Shown: positions 1 through 6,599 of the stretch, piece by piece
How positions within the stretch are numbered: position 1 is the stretch's first letter
Layout: each line of letters starts with the position of its first letter
DNA from: Synechococcus sp. CO36386bin_37
Lineage (GTDB): Bacteria > Cyanobacteriota > Cyanobacteriia > PCC-6307 > Cyanobiaceae
NCBI GenBank assembly: GCA_011525445.1
Contig: WTGE01000054.1
Span: 1-7,603 of the forward strand
Direction of reading: 5' to 3'
DNA: 7,603 bases
The notes under the pieces: generated by a model
The model's database searches: none
What the model was told of the DNA's origin: nothing
Seen by the model: the letters and a program-made list of their open reading frames with translations, nothing else
Position numbers and translations under genes: made by a program

Positions 1-1151
1 ATCAATCCGCCAACACCATCACCTTCAACGTCACTCCCGTAAACGACGCTCCCGCAGATAGCAGCGGCGATCAAACCGCTGACGATGAAGCTGATGGTGG
101 AGGCGGAACAGAATCACCCAGCGAAATAACTGATGAAAATGCAACTGGATTACCAGACAGCGGGAATGACTTGATCAACGAATCACCGCCGCAAGAAGTA
201 AGTGGACCAATCGATGAGGTAATCCCAAGCGACGAAGAGAATATTGACATAGATAGATTGCTTGAGATAGGTAACGGGGGAGACGGAACAGTGCCTAATC
301 AGCTGGTACAGGCCAGAGCTCAGCAAATACAAAACGAGGTAATGGAATGGGCGGAGCTAGGGGGATTAACAAATGCAATTGGCCCAGCGGAAACAGCCGA
401 TGAGCTCGCCAAGGCCGATGAAACAACAACAGAAACCGAACCTCTAGCATTCGCTGATGAAGGACAAAATAAAACCAGTCTGGGGCTACTTGAAACGCTG
501 ATACTCGGCGGGGGATCACTTTATGCGATTGATCGAATCACCGGAAATTGGTTTGAATCAATTATCAGACGTTTACTGAACCGCAAAGCAACCAAAAACA
601 CCGCACAACAGAAAGACTGGCTGATCGTTGGTGTAGGGAGATACGAAAGAGTACTGACAATCTTCAAAAGAAAATCAGAGATTGGGCTGCTTGAAATTGT
701 TGCAGGGAGGATTACAAACGACAGAATCGACGTCATTGCAAAGCAGCTCCTTCCGATGAGCCTTGAGGCTGCGGCATCTCCAAATCGCGTCAATATTGAA
801 AAAGAGATCCAAGAACTTACCCGGAAAACAAAAAATGAGATTTCAAGGAAATTTGATATCTCATACGTCGATCCCTCACTGAGCGATTTCAAAAATCACG
901 CGAAAGAGCTGAGCAACAAAATAGTTAGTCTTGAACCACAACCAATGCGAAAATGCATCGAGGAACTTAACAGCAGTGAGAAACAAAACCTACTGGAATG
1001 GATTGAGAAGCCCAAGCAAACAGCTGTGGAAGCGGAGAATATTAACACCATGCTCAAGCATAGACATAATCGACTAAGCAGGGCACTCAATAGCGACAAA
1101 GGGCTATTAGTGACAATGCTAGAATTGAGTCTTGCAATGATCACACAGTAG
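1..1151 (+). CDS. C-terminal part of a large VCBS/cadherin-like surface protein (5' end outside window)
   Basis: The reading frame is open from the window edge (first full codon at base 3) to the TAG at 1149-1151, giving 382 visible residues. Residues 4-17 read NTITFNVTPVNDAP, the closing strand and linker typical of cadherin-like/VCBS repeats in giant bacterial adhesins, so this is the end of a much longer protein. Residues 18 to about 145 are rich in D, E, G, T and S. A hydrophobic stretch at about 159-176 (core LILGGGSLYAI) is followed by basic residues (RR, NRK), like a short membrane segment with a positive stop. The last 190 or so residues are charged and probably helical, and end in a hydrophobic tail (LLVTMLELSLAMITQ). 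I recognise no family there. No RTX nonapeptides (GGxGxD) are visible. It faces, and is probably exported by, the convergent type I secretion genes; that is inferred from position only. An internal TTG at 171 is not the start, because the repeat motif lies upstream in frame. Confidence 0.82.
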   Translation, partial: QSANTITFNVTPVNDAPADSSGDQTADDEADGGGGTESPSEITDENATGLPDSGNDLINESPPQEVSGPIDEVIPSDEENIDIDRLLEIGNGGDGTVPNQLVQARAQQIQNEVMEWAELGGLTNAIGPAETADELAKADETTTETEPLAFADEGQNKTSLGLLETLILGGGSLYAIDRITGNWFESIIRRLLNRKATKNTAQQKDWLIVGVGRYERVLTIFKRKSEIGLLEIVAGRITNDRIDVIAKQLLPMSLEAAASPNRVNIEKEIQELTRKTKNEISRKFDISYVDPSLSDFKNHAKELSNKIVSLEPQPMRKCIEELNSSEKQNLLEWIEKPKQTAVEAENINTMLKHRHNRLSRALNSDKGLLVTMLELSLAMITQ

Positions 1152-1196
1152 AGGAATACAGTTATTCAATTAATTCGACACCAGCAAGCAAGCTAC

Positions 1197-1237
1197 AAAA
1201 AAAAGCACAAGGAATACTTAGGAGGAAGGAGCATTCC
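1197..1237 (-). terminator. Weak candidate terminator of the secretion operon
   Basis: On the minus strand a 5-bp inverted repeat (GGAAT at 1237-1233, ATTCC at 1215-1211) spans the end of the 94-aa gene. It is followed six bases later by eight T residues (1204-1197). The position between convergent genes and the T tract fit an intrinsic terminator, but the stem is short, the loop is 17 nt and the stem is not GC-rich. No better terminator is visible for either gene in the 66-bp spacer 1152-1217. Confidence 0.22.
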
Positions 1238-1502
1238 AATCTTCCCAAACAACATCAACGTCTGAGATGGAAGCTGGGTCCGGTGGAGGCATGCGCGATA
1301 ACATTTCTTGCGGCAGACCAAGGCGCTGGAACACCTCCTGGCGTTGATCCTGGCCCATAGAGGCCAATGAGTTAACGACATCACGAACTTTCTTCTCTTT
1401 GTAGACCAGAGCAATGAGAACCTCCTGCTCAGCGGGATCTAAACCTTCAAACCACTGAATGAAGCCACGAATGCGCTCAGAGGGATTTGGTGTATTGGCC
1501 AT
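1218..1502 (-). CDS. 94-aa protein of unknown function at the end of the type I secretion operon
   Basis: It runs from ATG at 1502 to TAA at 1218-1220 and starts 42 bp after the HlyD-type gene, so it is probably co-transcribed with it. I do not recognise the family. The first two thirds look helical: SERIRGFIQWFEGLDPAEQE, then hydrophobic VLIALVYKEKKVRDVV, then a polar helix ending QEVFQRLGLPQEML. A proline-rich turn (MPPPDP) leads to an acidic, tryptophan-containing tail (DVDVVWEDWNAPSS). There is no signal peptide, no membrane segment and no cysteine, so a cytoplasmic protein is likely. A TTG four codons upstream (1514) could start the frame, but the ATG is preferred; neither has a clear Shine-Dalgarno site. 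Genomic position suggests a small accessory of the exporter, for example a substrate or complex adaptor, but nothing in the sequence proves this. Confidence 0.78.
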   Translation of the reverse strand: MANTPNPSERIRGFIQWFEGLDPAEQEVLIALVYKEKKVRDVVNSLASMGQDQRQEVFQRLGLPQEMLSRMPPPDPASISDVDVVWEDWNAPSS

Positions 1503-1544
1503 GTGTTGGAGCAAAAGATGCAGACAAGAGTAACCGAACGCTAA

Positions 1545-2699
1545 TCAGCCTGCAGCAGAACGAATAGACCGAAGTGAATCAAAAGCACGCTGAATAGCAT
1601 CTGTCAGCAAGGTGATCACTCGCTTATCACGAACGACAAGGTTGACCGATACCGTTTGTCCAGAAGCAACTTGATACTTAACACCATTTTTTTCTAAGTA
1701 TGGGCGTGAAAGAGAAACATAGGCGGGAAATCGAGGAGTAGGGTTCTGAGCATCTGGTGGCAAAGAATCTGTAGCCACACTTTTCAAACGGCCAGCAATA
1801 GAACCAAACTGAGTGAAAGGAAAAGCATCGACACGAACCTGCGCCTCTTGACCAGGCTTTGCAAAACCAACATCTTGAGTTGACAAAAAGACTTTGGCCT
1901 CGAGAATGCCACGAGGAACGACACGCAGAAGAATCTCGTTCGCCTGGGCGGCATAACCAGGGCTCGATGGTTTTAAAGAGAAAACCATACCGGCAACAGG
2001 AGATCTCAGAATCTCATATTCAAGTGCCTTATTAACTTCAACAAGTTGCCTCTCTAAATCACTAATGTTTTTCAATGACTCTTGACGTAATTTAACCAAC
2101 TCTGCCTGGACTTCTCTAAGATTTGCCTGGCTTTGAGCGATGTCAGACTGGAATTGCTGGATTCTTGTTTTTTGCTGTAATAACTGGACTTGTTGAATAG
2201 CACCAATTTGCGCAAGGGGAGCAATTTGAGCCAAAATCTGGTTTTCGGTCGCAAGACTGACTTTTTGGCTAGTAATTCGTGCCTGAAGACTTTGTTCCCT
2301 TGCTTCATAAGCAAGTTCTTGTTGCTCAAAGCGTTGACTCTCTAGCCTGAGCTGCTCTTCTAAAGTCGCAAGTCTATTCTCATTAACTTCAGGATCAAAT
2401 TTTAAAAGAGGGTCACCTGTTTTTACGGACTGACCTTCAGAGACATAAATCTGATCAACAACACCTGGTGCTGGGCTCATAATTGGCCGTGATGCACCAA
2501 TGGCCTGCAACTTTCCGGAAGCCACAACAACTTCATCAATCTTTGCTGTAAGAGCAAATAAGAATCCAAATGATGCGGTACCTATGATTGCCCAAACAAC
2601 AGCCTGACTCCAAACAGGTGATGGCTTCAGACGGACTTCTTGATAGTCAACAGGTTTAGCAGCCAAAGCTGCTCGGGCGCGTTGGATCAAATTGCTCAT
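1545..2699 (-). CDS. HlyD-family periplasmic adaptor of a type I secretion system
   Basis: This 384-aa protein is the membrane-fusion subunit that would link the inner-membrane ABC exporter to an outer-membrane TolC-type channel. A short cytoplasmic N-terminus (1-32) precedes one membrane anchor (about 33-52). Then come the first biotinyl-lipoyl half (about 74-101; SPAPGVVDQIYVSEGQSV, KTGDPLLKFD), a long glutamine-rich coiled coil (about 104-226), the second lipoyl half (about 229-243; LRSPVAGMVFSL) and a beta-barrel (about 262-355), with the usual HlyD-like tail (RDKRVITLLTDAIQ). The start ATG overlaps the exporter's TGA by 4 bp (ATGA), so translation is probably coupled, and an AGAGG lies 10 nt upstream. 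The coiled coil has a turn near 'PLAQIGAIQQ' (161-170), the usual hairpin tip. Length and domain order are normal for the family. The identity is secure; the cargo is inferred from the neighbouring surface protein. Confidence 0.95.
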   Translation of the reverse strand: MSNLIQRARAALAAKPVDYQEVRLKPSPVWSQAVVWAIIGTASFGFLFALTAKIDEVVVASGKLQAIGASRPIMSPAPGVVDQIYVSEGQSVKTGDPLLKFDPEVNENRLATLEEQLRLESQRFEQQELAYEAREQSLQARITSQKVSLATENQILAQIAPLAQIGAIQQVQLLQQKTRIQQFQSDIAQSQANLREVQAELVKLRQESLKNISDLERQLVEVNKALEYEILRSPVAGMVFSLKPSSPGYAAQANEILLRVVPRGILEAKVFLSTQDVGFAKPGQEAQVRVDAFPFTQFGSIAGRLKSVATDSLPPDAQNPTPRFPAYVSLSRPYLEKNGVKYQVASGQTVSVNLVVRDKRVITLLTDAIQRAFDSLRSIRSAAG

Positions 2700-5686
2700 A
2701 TCAAAGCAGCCTCTTGCTGTTGATAAAGGGAGGCATAGCGACCATTCATCTTCAGAAGCTCGCGATGAGTTCCACTTTCAACCAAAGCTCCGTGATCCAT
2801 AACAAGAATGCGATCTGCTTTTCTCAGCGAATTAAGACGATGAGTGATGAAAAAGACTGTGCGACCTTTATAAATATCCATGAGATTGTGGGTTACTTTA
2901 GTTTCAGTATGAACATCCAACGCGCTTGTGGCTTCATCAAGAATCAAGAGGCCTGGACACTTCAGAACCATCCGGGCTATTGCGATACGTTGACGTTGAC
3001 CACCACTGAGACCAGCACCACGCTCACCGACAGAACTGCTGTAGCCAGCTGGCATCGATTGAATGAACTCGTGAGCGCAGGCGACATGCGCAGCATGACA
3101 AATCTCATCAAAAGATGCGTCTGGCTTAGTTAAGGCGATATTGGCCATCACAGTTCCATCGAAGAGAAGGCTATCTTGCGGAACAACGCCAATCTGCGCA
3201 CGAAGCGAATAGAGATCAACCTTGCTGATATCAAACCCATCTACACGGATCGTACCTTCAATGGGATCGTATAAACGAGTTAGAAGCTTCAAAAGCGTAC
3301 TTTTACCGCTCCCACTAGCGCCAACAACACCCACAAAGGAACCAGCTGGAATATCTAGATTGACGTTGGCAAGTTGAAGAGGTCCCTGAGAGGCGAAACG
3401 AAAATTGACAGACTCATAAATAATTTCACCTTTAATTGGAGGCAATGGGGGTAGCTGAGCACCAGCAATCTCAATCTCCTCTGGATGATCAACAATGTCT
3501 GATAGACGCTCTAAAGAGAGAGATGTTTCCTGAAAATTTTGCCAAAGAGTTGCAAGTCGGAGCAAAGGACTTGTCACATAACCAGCCAAAATCCTGAATG
3601 CGATGAGTTGACCCAAAGTGAGCTCGCCGTTAAGAACCATTGATGCACCAACGACCAAAACAAGTAGACCTGAGAGTTGCTGAAGAAAATTGCTGGCCGA
3701 ACCCGCCGCTGTGCTCGTGAGCATGTTCCTGAAGCCTGCTTGAATTTGGCCGCCATACAATTGCTGCCATCTCCATCGACTATGGAGCTCCATCCCCTGG
3801 CCTTTAACCGTCTCCATCCCACTTAGCGTTTCGACCAAATGACTCTGAACCCGAGCATTTGCCTCAGCTTGAGCTCTTAAATGTGCACGTATGACAGGCG
3901 CCGAAGCAACGGTTAATCCAATAAACAATGGAACAACTGCAAGCGCCCAAAACGTCAAACTAACGCTGTATAGCAACATAACAGCAACATAGATAATTGC
4001 GAATAATGAATCCAACACCACTGTCAGGGCTGTGCCTGTTAAAAACCTACGGATTTTCTCAAGTTCATTAATACGACTACTGACCTCTCCTACTGGTCTG
4101 CGCGCAAAATATCCGAGGGGCAAGCGCAAGAGATGGTCAATGATTGTCGCACCTAGAGTGATGTCAATTCGATTGGTAGTGTCAGAAAAAAGATAAGTTC
4201 TCAAGGCACCCAAAACGGCTTGAGCAACAGCCATGGCCACAAGCAACGTGCCAAGCACATTAAGACTACTTAAATTGCCTTGATTGATGACAGCATCGAT
4301 AATTTGCTGAATAAGTAAGGGATTTAGCAATCCAAATAGCTGGACAAAAAAGCTCGCAATTAAAACTTGAACAAGAATTGTTTTGTGCTGCATCAAGGCA
4401 GGCAAAAACCAGCTCAAGCCAAAACGAGCAGTTGGGGACAACGCTGTTCGTTCTAATGCCAGGACAGATAGCTGATTCTGGTCGCCATCAAAATTCAATG
4501 CAGAGATCGGTCGGTAACCTTGCTCAGCACGCGGATCACCAATCAAAACATCAGTGGAGGTAATCTTCCAAATAACTTGTGGATGACCATCTTGAAGCAG
4601 TAACGCGGGACAAGGAAGACGTTGCAACTGCTCCTCACCAACACTCAATGTGGAGGCTCTTAAGCCCATCAAGTCACAGACAGCAGCTAACTGCAGCAGG
4701 CCAAAACCTTGCTCACCTGCACGCTGCATCTGGTCGATAAGGATCCTCCTGAGAACATCCTTGCGAAAAGGCAGATCAAAGGATCGAGCCAACATCCGCA
4801 AACTGGCAATAGACTCATCAAGAAGCCCCTCACCGCGGGCATGGGGAAAGCTTCCATCGTCGTGGAGCCTCCCATACCAATCCTCTAAGGCATCAGTTTG
4901 TACTGGAACAATTGCCCCAGGGCTCTCAAGCCATTCAGGCTCTAACAGTTCAAGTTCAGGATTAATATCGTTATCAATTGACATCACCGCAGGCAGTCGA
5001 GTGGGAGGCCAACCACTGGGCTGAGCCACTAATCGGCCGGGCAATTTGCCACGAACAAATAGTTCAGTTGGCCCCCTGACTTCATCCCCTGGCTCTAATC
5101 CTTCGAAATTGGTTGAGCTGACAAGCCATCGCTCAGCTCCGACGGGAATAGTATGACTTCCCGGCGGGAGCAACAAAATTTGCTGCTCTCCGCGATGGTC
5201 CAAGAGCTGATTCGATATCCAATTACGAAGCTCTTGTCGAGATGGCAGATTGGGATGACGACTAGCAACGACTGCAGAAAACAACTCCTCTAAACAGGGA
5301 GTCGCTAAAGCAGAGCAGGGAGTGGAAAACAGGTCAAGCGTCTGCAAGAAGGCATCTGCAGGCAACAACCAAAGCTGCGTTGAAACAGAAGCTTGAAGAG
5401 CGAATGCCGGCTCACCGCAGAGTAACGCCCGCTCTCCAACCATCGAGCCAGGCTGGAATCTCTGGAGCGTGAAAGGATCCCCCGCTTCATCTTTAGCAAG
5501 CAGCCTAAGCTGGCCCTTTACGACGTAACTGACACCTGGAGGGAGGGTTCCGTGGTCGTAAAGCTTTTGACCAGGTCGTAGCTGTAGAGGCTGTAGCACA
5601 GAGGCCAGAGAAGCCTGTACTTTTTGCGGAAGCTCATTAAAGGGACTCCAATTAGCGACAACGCGCAAGGCAATCGTGAGATCCAT
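2696..5686 (-). CDS. Type I secretion ABC exporter with N-terminal cNMP-binding fold and C39-like domain
   Basis: This 996-aa inner-membrane ATPase/permease energises type I secretion. Residues about 15-120 form a cyclic-nucleotide-binding fold (GQKLYDHG, VVKGQLRLL, VGERALL), but the phosphate-binding arginine position reads alanine (A94). Residues about 160-225 look beta-rich and I cannot assign them. Residues about 311-400 are a C39-like domain: F328 sits where the catalytic cysteine is expected, while H368 and D384 (GDP) are kept, so it should bind rather than cut. Six membrane segments fall at about 437-459, 474-496, 552-575, 577-598, 668-685 and 690-705. The ATPase is complete: Walker A GASGSGKST 789-797, Q837, signature LSGGQ 893-897, Walker B LLILDE 913-918, SALD 921-924, H949. 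The domain order resembles cyanobacterial HetC-like exporters. The ATG at 5686 is the first methionine after the promoter; no Shine-Dalgarno is clear. The stop overlaps the HlyD-type start. Substrate is not shown by the sequence. Confidence 0.95.
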   Translation of the reverse strand: MDLTIALRVVANWSPFNELPQKVQASLASVLQPLQLRPGQKLYDHGTLPPGVSYVVKGQLRLLAKDEAGDPFTLQRFQPGSMVGERALLCGEPAFALQASVSTQLWLLPADAFLQTLDLFSTPCSALATPCLEELFSAVVASRHPNLPSRQELRNWISNQLLDHRGEQQILLLPPGSHTIPVGAERWLVSSTNFEGLEPGDEVRGPTELFVRGKLPGRLVAQPSGWPPTRLPAVMSIDNDINPELELLEPEWLESPGAIVPVQTDALEDWYGRLHDDGSFPHARGEGLLDESIASLRMLARSFDLPFRKDVLRRILIDQMQRAGEQGFGLLQLAAVCDLMGLRASTLSVGEEQLQRLPCPALLLQDGHPQVIWKITSTDVLIGDPRAEQGYRPISALNFDGDQNQLSVLALERTALSPTARFGLSWFLPALMQHKTILVQVLIASFFVQLFGLLNPLLIQQIIDAVINQGNLSSLNVLGTLLVAMAVAQAVLGALRTYLFSDTTNRIDITLGATIIDHLLRLPLGYFARRPVGEVSSRINELEKIRRFLTGTALTVVLDSLFAIIYVAVMLLYSVSLTFWALAVVPLFIGLTVASAPVIRAHLRAQAEANARVQSHLVETLSGMETVKGQGMELHSRWRWQQLYGGQIQAGFRNMLTSTAAGSASNFLQQLSGLLVLVVGASMVLNGELTLGQLIAFRILAGYVTSPLLRLATLWQNFQETSLSLERLSDIVDHPEEIEIAGAQLPPLPPIKGEIIYESVNFRFASQGPLQLANVNLDIPAGSFVGVVGASGSGKSTLLKLLTRLYDPIEGTIRVDGFDISKVDLYSLRAQIGVVPQDSLLFDGTVMANIALTKPDASFDEICHAAHVACAHEFIQSMPAGYSSSVGERGAGLSGGQRQRIAIARMVLKCPGLLILDEATSALDVHTETKVTHNLMDIYKGRTVFFITHRLNSLRKADRILVMDHGALVESGTHRELLKMNGRYASLYQQQEAALI
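2710..2714 (-). promoter_or_regulatory. Ribosome binding site of the HlyD-type gene
   Basis: AGAGG on the minus strand lies 10 nt before the ATG at 2699, inside the 3' end of the exporter gene. It is one of the few Shine-Dalgarno-like sites in the window. The spacing is slightly long, and coupling through the ATGA overlap may matter more. Confidence 0.45.
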
Positions 5687-5714
5687 CTGCGCCGACGCTT
5701 TTCCCTGTATTAGA

Positions 5715-5733
5715 AGACTGGCTTTGCCAGCCC
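5715..5733 (-). other. Small hairpin in the exporter leader
   Basis: On the minus strand, GGGCTGGC (5733-5726) can pair with GCCAGTCT (5722-5715) around an AAA loop: eight pairs, two of them G-U. It would lie near the 5' end of an mRNA started from the promoter at 5743-5770. It could also be a weak pause or attenuation site for read-through from the parvulin gene. The following sequence (TCTTCTAATAC) is not a real T run, so I do not call it a terminator. Confidence 0.4.
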
Positions 5734-5752
5734 ATCTAGTGAGTTATAGATG
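5733..5752 (-). promoter_or_regulatory. Candidate operator: short palindrome over the -10 element
   Basis: CATCTA (5752-5747) and TAGATG (5738-5733) form a perfect 6-bp inverted repeat separated by 8 bp. It overlaps the -10 box TATAAC (5748-5743) and the expected transcription start, where a repressor could act. The site is short and could be chance. Confidence 0.25.
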
Positions 5753-5770
5753 CAATTCAACACATATCAA
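5743..5770 (-). promoter_or_regulatory. Sigma70-type promoter for the exporter gene
   Basis: On the minus strand, TTGATA (5770-5765; consensus TTGACA) is followed after 16 bp by TATAAC (5748-5743; consensus TATAAT), each with one mismatch. Transcription would start near 5736, giving a leader of about 50 nt before the ATG at 5686. This is the strongest promoter-like sequence I found in the spacer. It would let the exporter, HlyD-type and 94-aa genes be expressed independently of the cyclase and parvulin genes. Confidence 0.55.
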
Positions 5771-5771
5771 C
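5757..5771 (-). promoter_or_regulatory. Candidate direct-repeat regulator site at the -35
   Basis: GTTGA occurs twice on the minus strand (5771-5767 and 5761-5757) with a 10-bp period, and the first copy overlaps the -35 hexamer. OmpR/PhoB-type winged-helix proteins bind direct repeats of about one helical turn, and a protein with such a fold is encoded at 7246-7603. The link is inference; a 5-bp repeat is weak evidence. Confidence 0.25.
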
Positions 5772-5812
5772 CAAAGCCGAAAAGTATTTCGCTGGGGTCG
5801 CCAATCCATTCA

Positions 5813-6538
5813 CTAGCTAACCCGTGGCTGCTGTTGCTTCAACCAGTTATGAAGCAGCTGTTCGCCTTGCTCAAGCAGGAGTCGCTCCTCCATGGCGGTA
5901 TCGAGAACGGCAGGCTGAAATCGCTCCAATCTGACCACCACCCACCAGCCATCCAACTGTTTGGGGGGCCAAAGCTGACCTGATTTACTGACTTGCAACA
6001 ACCTTGATAGGGCCGGATGAAGCTGACTTAGAGGGACTGGTCCAAGCAAACCACCCTGGTTTTTTTCAGGACCGCCGGAAAACGACTTCGCCAAATCGGA
6101 AAAACGGGCTTCACCCTCTTTGATTTGCAGATACAACTCGGAGGCCAACTCATGATCCACGAGTCTCAGCAGGGAATAGGTCACCTGATCCAATTCGGGC
6201 TTACGCCGCAAAAAAATGGTTTGCAGCTCAGCCCCCCAATGCTGGCGGCACCAGGTCAACCATTGCCAAGGCCGAGCAGCCATCCGGTCAAAGTCAACCT
6301 CGGTTAGTCCTTTCTGCTGGAGCCAGATCGTCTTTTGGCCTGGATCATCAAGAGAGTGGAGTTGCTCAAGCTCATGGCGTAACAACATCATCCGTTCAGG
6401 CTCTGGGAACGGACAATTGAGAAGTAACTCATCGACAAATCGCTCTCTAATGGCTTGATCAAGTAAGCCCCAGCGAGCCAAATCCGCTGAGCTCACGCCA
6501 GAGAGAGAGGGATTGCCATCCACTAGCTCAGCAGGCAT
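5813..6538 (-). CDS. Parvulin-like (PpiC/SurA-type) protein of the secretion locus, probably non-catalytic
   Basis: This 241-aa protein has a helical N-terminal region (about 1-110), which may act as a chaperone module, and a parvulin-like region (about 119-206). The parvulin signature is recognisable: LASELYLQIKEGEARFSDLAKSFS, then GGPEKNQGGLLGPVPLSQLHP, then WWVVVRLE. The two histidines usual in active parvulins are absent: the 'HIL' strand reads YSLL (121-124) and the final 'GYHII' strand reads GWWVV (197-201). There is no signal peptide and no membrane segment, so it appears cytoplasmic, unlike classical SurA or PpiC/PrsA. I recall similar proteins beside type I exporters in cyanobacteria, where they are annotated as peptidylprolyl isomerase. 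Here it lies 126 bp upstream of the exporter gene. A likely role, by inference, is holding or presenting an unfolded substrate. The ATG at 6538 lacks a clear Shine-Dalgarno. Confidence 0.85.
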   Translation of the reverse strand: MPAELVDGNPSLSGVSSADLARWGLLDQAIRERFVDELLLNCPFPEPERMMLLRHELEQLHSLDDPGQKTIWLQQKGLTEVDFDRMAARPWQWLTWCRQHWGAELQTIFLRRKPELDQVTYSLLRLVDHELASELYLQIKEGEARFSDLAKSFSGGPEKNQGGLLGPVPLSQLHPALSRLLQVSKSGQLWPPKQLDGWWVVVRLERFQPAVLDTAMEERLLLEQGEQLLHNWLKQQQPRVS

Positions 6539-6569
6539 TCATTGTTGAAATATAGTCAGACTGGGTGCA

Positions 6570-6599
6570 AGAACAAAAAATGCCCTGAAATCTTGTTCT
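6570..6599 (-). repeat. Inverted repeat between the cyclase-like and parvulin-like genes
   Basis: AGAACAA at the cyclase stop (6599-6593) pairs with TTGTTCT (6576-6570). With one G-U and one A-T pair the stem reaches nine pairs around a 12-nt loop (TTTCAGGGCATT). It is AT-rich and not followed by a T run. It could be a weak processing or pausing structure in the 60-bp spacer, or chance. Confidence 0.28.

Noticed and set aside
1..170. RTX-type calcium-binding repeats in the surface protein
   Set aside because: Glycine- and aspartate-rich stretches are present, but no GGxGxD nonapeptide periodicity is visible.
171..173. TTG as a start codon for a separate 326-aa protein
   Set aside because: The same frame is open to the left edge and encodes a VNDAP-type repeat end, so the gene continues upstream of the window.
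521..892. Minus-strand open frame of 123 codons inside the surface protein gene
   Set aside because: It lies antisense to a convincing coding frame, has a low-complexity serine/leucine-rich translation and shows no motif.
2714..3133. Plus-strand open frame of 139 codons antisense to the exporter ATPase
   Set aside because: The opposite strand encodes an intact ATPase with all motifs; the antisense translation has no recognisable domain.
4650..5024. Plus-strand open frame of 124 codons antisense to the exporter
   Set aside because: Its serine/arginine-rich translation is typical of an antisense shadow of a leucine-rich gene.
6549..6576. Possible promoter for the parvulin-like gene (TTGTTC-16-TATATT, minus strand)
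   Set aside because: The -35 match is poor and the implied start would leave only about 4 nt before the ATG. Co-transcription with the cyclase-like gene is simpler.
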